Source: Caldivirga sp. UBA161
GTDB lineage: Archaea; Thermoproteota; Thermoprotei; Thermoproteales; Thermocladiaceae
Direction of reading: 5' to 3'
Assembly: GCF_002506515.1 (NCBI RefSeq)
Contig: NZ_DAXS01000002.1
Location: 1 to 11,742, forward strand
DNA length: 11,742 bases
Every line of letters begins with the position of its first letter. Positions within the stretch are counted from its first letter, which is position 1. This document shows positions 6,771 to 11,742 of this stretch, in pieces. The notes under the pieces were generated by a model. That model worked only from the letters and a program-made list of their open reading frames with translations. It made no database searches and was not told where the DNA came from. The position numbers and the translations under genes are program-made.

Positions 6771-7940
6771 CTAGTGAAGCTGCTTAGCTACGTTAATCAA
6801 CCTACGGTTAACCCTAAATAAGCCTAAGTAAATTAGTGAGGCCGCCAGGGCTGGGGATGATAGGAATTGCCACAGTATGAGGGGCTTATTAATCATGTAC
6901 TGCATGGCTTCACTGGACATTACTGAACCCATGGTCCTACCGATGTTTGATGCTAAGCCGAAAACACCCATGTATTGGCCCCTCTTATCACCCTCAGCCA
7001 TATTCATGGCCAATGCCTGAACAATGGGTGAGACAATGATTTCCCCAGTGGTTACTAGGGCTATGTCCAGTAATGCCTCATAAATGTTACTTATTATGAA
7101 TACTAAGCTGTAGGATATGTAATATATTAATGAGCCGTAAACCAACCAATACCTAATATCCCTCCTTGAGAGGAAGGCACCAACCCTATCCTGTAGTGCA
7201 ACAACCATGAAGCCATTAAGAGCGTATATTAACCCTATGGCCGATATTTCAATATGCTTCACAACGTTATAGTATGTGGTTAATGCGAAGCCGAGTAAAC
7301 CCATTGTTGAGAAGAGGAGTATTGTTGGTATTAGGAATAGGGCGAATGGTGCATTAACCTTAATTAACCTAAACGATACCACTCTCCTCTCTAAGCCCCT
7401 TAACATTAGTATTAATGGTGTTGAGGCTAATGCAATTAATGCAGTTATTAGAAACACATAGCCATAACCCAAGTAATACATTACGTAACCGCTTATTAAT
7501 GGGCCAAGGGCCCAACCAGCATTAGCCCCAACCCTAATCCGTGAGTAAGCCCTAATTAAGTTACCTAACCCACTCTCAACATCACCCACTATAGTTGAGC
7601 TAGCCACGGCAAACATACTGTTGAATAATGTTTGAGCCAGTAGCAATACCATTACTATTATGGTATTGATTTTAATTAGGAGGTAGGTTAATAGGAGGAT
7701 TAGGCCTGCCCCAACATTTCCAATGAGCATTAGCTTAACCCTACCCATAATATCCGTTAAAACGCCACCAATCACTTGTGAAATTATGTTAACTAGCATT
7801 TGAGCACTATAGTAAATGCCAATTAACCAGAATGGTAAGCCCAACTTATATAGTATTAAACCAATATAGGGCCAAATTAGTGAGAAGCCAAGTGCCCTCA
7901 TCCCATTAAGCAGTGCAATCTTATTTATTGCCGAACTCAT
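6771..7940 (-). CDS. MFS transporter, likely drug or metabolite exporter
   Basis: Proton-coupled major facilitator of the cytoplasmic membrane. The 389-residue product shows about twelve hydrophobic segments in two blocks of six (roughly 8-32, 37-60, 68-90, 92-114, 138-157, 159-181; then 198-222, 231-250, 262-285, 287-312, 322-345, 352-376). The loop between segments 2 and 3 carries motif A, GGVLTDIMGRVK at 58-69. Segment 5 begins RVGANAGWALGP (136-147), a pattern common in efflux-type MFS members. The middle loop (181-197) is short and basic (RGLERR). The substrate cannot be told. It is transcribed away from the ATPase gene at 8063 from a separate TATA box and converges on endonuclease IV. 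The ATG at 7940 fits a leaderless start. Confidence 0.88.
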   Translation of the reverse strand: MSSAINKIALLNGMRALGFSLIWPYIGLILYKLGLPFWLIGIYYSAQMLVNIISQVIGGVLTDIMGRVKLMLIGNVGAGLILLLTYLLIKINTIIVMVLLLAQTLFNSMFAVASSTIVGDVESGLGNLIRAYSRIRVGANAGWALGPLISGYVMYYLGYGYVFLITALIALASTPLILMLRGLERRVVSFRLIKVNAPFALFLIPTILLFSTMGLLGFALTTYYNVVKHIEISAIGLIYALNGFMVVALQDRVGAFLSRRDIRYWLVYGSLIYYISYSLVFIISNIYEALLDIALVTTGEIIVSPIVQALAMNMAEGDKRGQYMGVFGLASNIGRTMGSVMSSEAMQYMINKPLILWQFLSSPALAASLIYLGLFRVNRRLINVAKQLH

Positions 7941-7963
7941 TTAAACCTACTAACTCGCATGAG

Positions 7964-7969
7964 TTTAAA
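7964..7969 (-). promoter_or_regulatory. TATA box for the MFS transporter gene
   Basis: TTTAAA (palindromic) is centred about 26 bases before the minus-strand ATG at 7940. It lies in the 122-base divergent region shared with the plus-strand ATPase promoter. Confidence 0.5.
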
Positions 7970-8034
7970 GTATTTTAACGTAAGCCTTATGGGAAGTAGG
8001 CTAAGTTAATTATGCATCACCTTGATTTAATGTA

Positions 8035-8040
8035 TTTAAA
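8035..8040 (+). promoter_or_regulatory. TATA box for the P-loop NTPase gene
   Basis: TTTAAA within TATTTAAAGG is centred about 26 bases before ATG 8063, again fitting a leaderless start. Confidence 0.55.
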
Positions 8041-8062
8041 GGCTCATAGATCCTTTTAATCA

Positions 8063-9100
8063 ATGATAGTTAGCCTGAGTGTTGAAGAGGAGGGCGGTGT
8101 CTCAGCTACAATCAACCTAATGCCAGTAACCTTAATCACTGGGGCTCCTGGCTCAGGTAAGTCTAGGTTAATTAACATTCTTTGGAATACATTCTCCAAC
8201 ATGGGCGTTAACGCTAAGTCTAGGATTAATTGGATTGGTAAAGTTAGCGTAATGGTGAGGGTTAAAATTAATGATGAGTTAACCAGTAAGGTTACTGGGC
8301 TTGAGTTAAAGGATTCTGAAGTGCACTTGGAGTACGTGGTTGAGCATAATGGTAATTCACTTAGGCAGATTATTAAAACCAGTGATAAGGCCTTACTGGT
8401 CCTTGAAGCTAATGACTCAAAATCAATGATGACTCACCCAATTGAAGCCTCCGTTGCCGACGCATGGAGCCTCATTGGTGAAGATGCATTAAAGATACCT
8501 GAGGGGGAGGCTTCAGTATTGTTAAGCGGTAATGAGAATGCCTTAGAGTCGTCAAGAGTGTTAATGGGGTTAATTAGGGGTGAGTTAATGAATCATAGGG
8601 TCCACATCCTAGGCCCCTACTTTGAGTATGATAGTAAGGAACAGTCCTTAAGCCACATTGAGAATATTAGTAGGAATGGGGAGGGGGTTATTAGGGCATT
8701 AGCTGAAATTACTATGAATCCTAAGTTTGATAATGATGTTGGGTTACTTAGAAAGGCAATGGCTAAACTTGGCTATAGGTCCCTTAGGGTTGGGTTATTT
8801 AATGGTAACTTAGCCTTAGGCTTCAGGGATAGTAAGGGTAATTATAGGATTGGGGTTCAGTTACCATGCCACCTCAGGACTATTTTAGCTGTTTCAACAC
8901 AGGTAATACTCATGAATAGGGGTGACATACTCCTGGTGGATAACTTAGACTACTGTATGAATAATGAAACATGGGGCGTCCTAATGAGTTTACTGGCTGA
9001 TTTAGCTAAGGATAAGTACATTATTGCTGAGGTTCATAACTATGAATTAGTAAGGCACATTAACTTAAGTAATGCAGTTTACTCGGTGGTATCAATTTAA
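8063..9100 (+). CDS. P-loop NTPase with atypical Walker B, function unknown
   Basis: I do not recognise a named family. The 345-residue protein has a clear Walker A, GAPGSGKS at 27-34, right after a short N-terminal sheet, as in ABC/RecF/SMC-type ATPases. A Walker B-like strand DILLVDNLD lies at 288-296, with Asp293 followed by Asn294 where the catalytic Glu is expected. EVHN at 323-326 could supply the switch His325. There is no LSGGQ-type signature; VQLPCHLRT (265-273) occupies the position before the Walker B helix. The middle (60-260) is long, variable and shows no zinc hook or long coiled coil. Weak hydrolysis or a nucleotide-gated switch role is therefore possible, but this is inference. 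It is monocistronic from its own TATA box. Its stop codon is 5 bases from that of the methyltransferase gene on the other strand, so the two messages probably overlap at their 3' ends. Confidence 0.82.
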   Translation: MIVSLSVEEEGGVSATINLMPVTLITGAPGSGKSRLINILWNTFSNMGVNAKSRINWIGKVSVMVRVKINDELTSKVTGLELKDSEVHLEYVVEHNGNSLRQIIKTSDKALLVLEANDSKSMMTHPIEASVADAWSLIGEDALKIPEGEASVLLSGNENALESSRVLMGLIRGELMNHRVHILGPYFEYDSKEQSLSHIENISRNGEGVIRALAEITMNPKFDNDVGLLRKAMAKLGYRSLRVGLFNGNLALGFRDSKGNYRIGVQLPCHLRTILAVSTQVILMNRGDILLVDNLDYCMNNETWGVLMSLLADLAKDKYIIAEVHNYELVRHINLSNAVYSVVSI

Positions 9101-9105
9101 GGAAA

Positions 9106-9732
9106 TTATTGAGGCTCCTTAACAGCTAAGACCAGGTAATTAACCCTACGCCCAATGCGTACTTCATCAGTTAACATAACCCTTAACTTAACGGATACCT
9201 CATAATCTAACTCACCCCTAGTGAATAAGTGGTAGTACCTATTAACAGGTTCCTTAAGGCCCCATGACCACTTAATAACCCTATCACAATTAACGCCACC
9301 GCAGCCCCACACTGTCGCTAAGAATAATCCACTAATCCTCAATACCCTCTTAACCTCATTATACGCCAATTCCCTATCACCCTTACTTAAGTGGTGGAGC
9401 ATGGCTATGGTTATGTATAGGTCCACTGACGATGACCTAATGGGTAATAGCCTGGCATCACAATTAATGTAATCTGCATCATCGCCTAACTCATCGTGAA
9501 GGTTCTTAACCATATTGTAGGCTATGTCACAGGCCACGTAGGCCCTATGCTGAATTACCGAGACCGCATAACGCGTATTGGAGCTGTTTCCGCAGCCGGC
9601 ATCAAGGATAACCTCATATTGCCTAGCCGGTAACTTACTGAATACAGTGACCCATGGGCTCCTCCTTGATTCCTTATAAACCTCAGCTATCTTCTCGTAC
9701 GCCTCCTTTACCCCCCTCATTAAGCCACTCAT
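9106..9732 (-). CDS. Trm9/ALKBH8-like class I SAM-dependent methyltransferase
   Basis: Probable tRNA methyltransferase. Motif I is ILDAGCGN at 42-49, followed by Asp69 (ACDIA) for the SAM ribose, Asp92 in NCDARLLP, then AMLHHLS (110-116) and the family-typical RYYHLFTRGEL at 165-175. This last block and the N-terminal YEKIAEVYKESR are what I associate with Trm9-like enzymes, which methylate carboxymethyl-type wobble uridines of tRNA. Whether this protein does so, or needs a Trm112-like partner, is inference. At 208 residues it is a compact member. It overlaps the upstream SWIM gene by 50 bases from ATG 9732, or 38 bases from ATG 9720. The latter follows a weak ribosome-binding-like GAGTGG and may be the real start. 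The overlap implies co-translation with the SWIM protein. A small-molecule methyltransferase cannot be excluded. Confidence 0.85.
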   Translation of the reverse strand: MSGLMRGVKEAYEKIAEVYKESRRSPWVTVFSKLPARQYEVILDAGCGNSSNTRYAVSVIQHRAYVACDIAYNMVKNLHDELGDDADYINCDARLLPIRSSSVDLYITIAMLHHLSKGDRELAYNEVKRVLRISGLFLATVWGCGGVNCDRVIKWSWGLKEPVNRYYHLFTRGELDYEVSVKLRVMLTDEVRIGRRVNYLVLAVKEPQ

Positions 9733-10144
9733 AATTACTTAAATCAATTACCCTTCCGTATTTTAAAACGTTAATCACGTTCATTAATATTAACCCAGCC
9801 ACAATATGCTTACACACCTTACCATTAATCATATTGCGTTCACAAGTGCATTTAGCAACATACTTACTCACAGTGGTGTAGTAGTATTCATTCCTCCTAC
9901 TATCTGAGGAGAACCTTAACCTAACACCTATTACCTCATTACCATTATCGAAAACCCTTATTATCTCAGCCCTTGTTGGCTTATTGGCCTCATGCTCCAG
10001 TTGAAATTCCCTCGACTTAATGTTATCTGAAAGCCAATAGTATATGTCAATGACCCAATTTAGGCTAACGCCCAGCTTATTGGAAAGCTCAAGTAGGAAC
10101 ATCCTTATTTTCTTAGCATAATCCTCGCTGGCGTTAATTTCCAT
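9683..10144 (-). CDS. SWIM zinc-finger protein
   Basis: Small protein with a SWIM zinc finger, a module that binds DNA, RNA or proteins. Counting from the ATG at 10144 (153 residues), the ligands are Cys99, Cys101, Cys111 and His113, in the order C-x-C-x9-C-x-H, followed by the hydrophobic helix IVAGLILMNVINVL expected after this finger. The N-terminal 90 residues are mixed helix and strand (KKIRMFLLELSNKLGV, then VIGVRLRFSS) with no enzymatic motif I can see. A GTG at 10153 would add three residues, but ATG 10144 overlaps the upstream TGA as TGATG and has GGTGG just before it, so I prefer it. It is sandwiched between a zinc-ribbon gene and a methyltransferase gene with overlaps on both sides, which suggests a joint function, perhaps as a nucleic-acid-binding subunit. 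In other archaea SWIM proteins pair with RadA paralogues; none is seen here. Confidence 0.85.
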   Translation of the reverse strand: MEINASEDYAKKIRMFLLELSNKLGVSLNWVIDIYYWLSDNIKSREFQLEHEANKPTRAEIIRVFDNGNEVIGVRLRFSSDSRRNEYYYTTVSKYVAKCTCERNMINGKVCKHIVAGLILMNVINVLKYGRVIDLSNYEWLNEGGKGGVREDS

Positions 10145-10425
10145 CACTGCCACCTATCCTTTAGGGAATTATTAATACTTTTAGCGTTCTCCCTCCTAGC
10201 CATAGCCTTAACTGAGTACATTAAATACTTCTTATACAGCTTCCTGGCTAAAATCTCCTCCATGGGCTTACCGGCATTATTAACCTTAACCTCATTAATA
10301 GCCTCCTCCGCATTAACAATCACATATATACCACACCTACTGCACCCAATCATTATTGCATCACCCCTACTAAGCATTACCAACCTACTCCTGCAGTAAG
10401 GGCACCTATACCTAAGTAGTACCAC
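10144..10425 (-). CDS. small zinc-ribbon protein, first gene of SWIM/methyltransferase unit
   Basis: Unrecognised 93-residue protein. The N-terminal half is a zinc ribbon with CPYC (Cys8, Cys11) and CSRC (Cys28, Cys31), like the ribbons of transcription factors and RNA-modification partners. Residues 55-93 form a Lys/Arg-rich helical tail (RKLYKKYL, then MARR) that could bind nucleic acid. It starts at GTG 10425, whose codon sits about 23-27 bases from a TATA box, so it is probably leaderless and leads the operon. Its TGA overlaps the ATG of the SWIM gene by one base. Size and zinc ribbon recall Trm112-type activators of methyltransferases, but I see no specific sequence match, so that role is only a suggestion from position. 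Confidence 0.75.
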   Translation of the reverse strand: MVLLRYRCPYCRSRLVMLSRGDAIMIGCSRCGIYVIVNAEEAINEVKVNNAGKPMEEILARKLYKKYLMYSVKAMARRENAKSINNSLKDRWQ

Positions 10426-10444
10426 GACCCTGTACTCCTTGCCC

Positions 10445-10452
10445 TTTTAAAA
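10445..10452 (-). promoter_or_regulatory. TATA box for the zinc-ribbon/SWIM/methyltransferase unit
   Basis: TTTTAAAA (palindromic) lies in the 49-base gap after the aconitase-X gene, centred about 23 bases before GTG 10425. The unit can therefore be transcribed independently of the upstream gene, although read-through is possible. Confidence 0.5.
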
Positions 10453-10474
10453 GACTTATATGTAAAATTAGGCA

Positions 10475-11686
10475 TCAGTGTTCATTTAACTCATGTTCTA
10501 TGCAATCCTCAATACTGCATGGTATTGCATTAACGTTCATTAACCTAGGTAGGTAGAATATTGCCTTAGATGATGATGTTGCCACGCTCCTAACGCCTAA
10601 TCCCTGAAGAATGGGCGACACCATGGGGCATGTATCGGTTATCAAGTATACGTTAGCCTCCTTAAGCCTATTAATTAATTCAGGGCTTAGCGTACTCTTA
10701 ATGAACCTTGAAGTTGACACTATGAGTGGCCTCTTAAGCCTCCTATAGCCATGCTTCTCAAGAACCTTAATAATACTCGCTACTTCATCCAGGTTGGCGT
10801 GGGGGCACCCTATAAATAATGCATCGTATTCACTGTACTGCTCATACCTTAATTCAGCATCATCAATGGTTATTAAGTCAGGCTTATCAATCATGCTTAA
10901 GTACCTACGCCAATTGGGGTTAACACCCTTAATCACTGTTAATGGGATTGGGGAGTAGGTTGCGTAACTGGCTAGGAATGATTTAAGCAACTGCTTATCC
11001 CAACCATCATAATCAATAAACGGCACCTCACCCCTCAACTTACCTGCAGTAACCCTACCAAGCAATCCAGCTTTAACTGGGTTAAGCTTAGCATTAACCT
11101 TCACAATAACCTTAGGAACCCTATTCTCCTCAACATAAAGCCCAAACCTAGGCACCTTACCAGCTATGGCAGCCATTATTGTGAATGGCCCAGGAAGCTT
11201 CTCAGTGTAGGCGTCGTTAACCGAATTAATGTAAGCTATGGCATTTGACTCACCCCACGCATGTATTGAACCGGGCTGAGGCTTAATGAACTCATATGGG
11301 GTGCAGGTTAGCCATAGGCTAGCCCCCATTCTCCTTAGGTAATCAATAATCTCCATCTGCCTCCTAATGAATGCCTCATTAACCGGTAGGTTCAGGTTAC
11401 CGTACTCAACTCCAGCAGGGTTAACCGTAGTGAATACCCTAAACCTAGCGCCACCGCTTGAAATATCCCTTAGGAACTCTAGGCCAGCATCCCCAATGGT
11501 TAAGTAACTAACGCCACTAACGTGCACTGTATCAACGTCAAGCAACCTATCAGCCTTAACGGCTTCACCAACCTTAATAATGGTCTCCAGCGCCTTAGCC
11601 AAGTAACCACCCTCCCTCAGAAGCCTCTCATCCTCACTACTAATGTACACTTCACTGAATAAATTAAGCCGCTTAAAAACCCTCAC
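10475..11686 (-). CDS. aconitase X large subunit, probable phosphomevalonate dehydratase
   Basis: Aconitase-X family catalytic subunit (formerly DUF521). In archaea such proteins are the large subunit of phosphomevalonate 5-phosphate dehydratase, which makes trans-anhydromevalonate 5-phosphate in the modified mevalonate pathway. Family blocks include SGVSYLTIGDAGLEFL (57-72), TTVNPAGVE (86-94), LTCTPYE (126-132), AWGESNAIAYINS (143-155), FIGCPHANLDE (291-301), DTCPMVSP (351-358) and SIEDCIE near the end. Cys128, Cys294 and Cys353 are the likely iron-sulphur ligands. At 403 residues it matches the stand-alone large subunit; the swivelling small subunit (DUF126) is not encoded in the window and would have to lie elsewhere, possibly just beyond the right edge. 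The start is GTG 11686; an in-frame stop at 11693-11695 rules out extension, and no TATA box sits at leaderless distance, so it is probably co-transcribed with an upstream gene. A cis-3-hydroxyproline dehydratase role, known for bacterial relatives, is less likely in this setting. Confidence 0.9.
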   Translation of the reverse strand: MRVFKRLNLFSEVYISSEDERLLREGGYLAKALETIIKVGEAVKADRLLDVDTVHVSGVSYLTIGDAGLEFLRDISSGGARFRVFTTVNPAGVEYGNLNLPVNEAFIRRQMEIIDYLRRMGASLWLTCTPYEFIKPQPGSIHAWGESNAIAYINSVNDAYTEKLPGPFTIMAAIAGKVPRFGLYVEENRVPKVIVKVNAKLNPVKAGLLGRVTAGKLRGEVPFIDYDGWDKQLLKSFLASYATYSPIPLTVIKGVNPNWRRYLSMIDKPDLITIDDAELRYEQYSEYDALFIGCPHANLDEVASIIKVLEKHGYRRLKRPLIVSTSRFIKSTLSPELINRLKEANVYLITDTCPMVSPILQGLGVRSVATSSSKAIFYLPRLMNVNAIPCSIEDCIEHELNEH

Positions 11687-11742
11687 CGCTAGTTATTCCA
11701 TTATGCTGACGCCTCCCCTATGCTGGGCTTGGGGTTTGGCTT
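11687..11742 (-). other. right-edge stretch, possible 3' tail of an upstream minus-strand gene
   Basis: Upstream of the aconitase-X start, two minus-strand frames are open from the edge. One ends at 11701 with the tail KPNPKPSIGEASA; the other ends at 11693 with the tail HRGGVSIME. Neither tail is one I recognise, including as the small subunit of phosphomevalonate dehydratase. The lack of a TATA box before GTG 11686 is the main reason to expect a gene here. Confidence 0.25.

Overview
The window looks like chromosomal DNA from a hyperthermophilic or thermoacidophilic crenarchaeon of the Thermoproteales, most like the Caldivirga/Vulcanisaeta/Thermocladium group. This is inferred from the gene content: a Cdc48-type AAA ATPase, an archaeal class I CCA-adding enzyme, isopentenyl phosphate kinase and the aconitase-X subunit of phosphomevalonate dehydratase. 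Heavy use of TTA and AGG codons, GTG starts, and TATA boxes placed 23-28 bases before start codons (leaderless mRNAs) point the same way. The genus is a guess. I see no rRNA, tRNA, CRISPR array, complete mobile element or phage gene.

Left part (1-5686, all plus strand apart from one gene relic). The 3' part of a Cdc48/VAT-type unfoldase enters from the left edge. It carries a Cys cluster in the D1 lid and an unusual extra segment of about 107 residues in the D2 lid. A 481-base gap follows; it holds a decayed minus-strand gene resembling a DsrE-family protein, with its TATA box still in place. Then come four genes, each with its own promoter: isopentenyl phosphate kinase, an unrecognised protein with a C-terminal zinc ribbon, a sugar-1-phosphate nucleotidyltransferase, and the CCA-adding enzyme.

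Middle (5687-9100). A 213-base intergenic region is rich in inverted repeats and can form at least two mutually exclusive helices; it may be a non-coding RNA or a transposon relic. It precedes an endonuclease IV gene, which is convergent with an MFS exporter. The MFS gene is divergent from an unrecognised P-loop NTPase whose Walker B glutamate is replaced by Asn.

Right part (9101-11742, all minus strand). A compact, overlapping three-gene unit encodes a zinc-ribbon protein, a SWIM zinc-finger protein and a Trm9-like SAM methyltransferase. It ends 5 bases from the stop codon of the convergent ATPase gene. Upstream lies the aconitase-X large subunit, followed by a short edge sequence that may be the tail of the next gene.

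Two of the enzymes special to the archaeal modified mevalonate pathway are present but about 8 kb apart: phosphomevalonate dehydratase large subunit and isopentenyl phosphate kinase. tRNA maturation and modification is represented by the CCA enzyme and the Trm9-like methyltransferase, and DNA repair by endonuclease IV. The best candidates for something undescribed are the zinc-ribbon/SWIM/methyltransferase unit next to the atypical ATPase, the D2-lid insertion in Cdc48, and the structured intergenic region.
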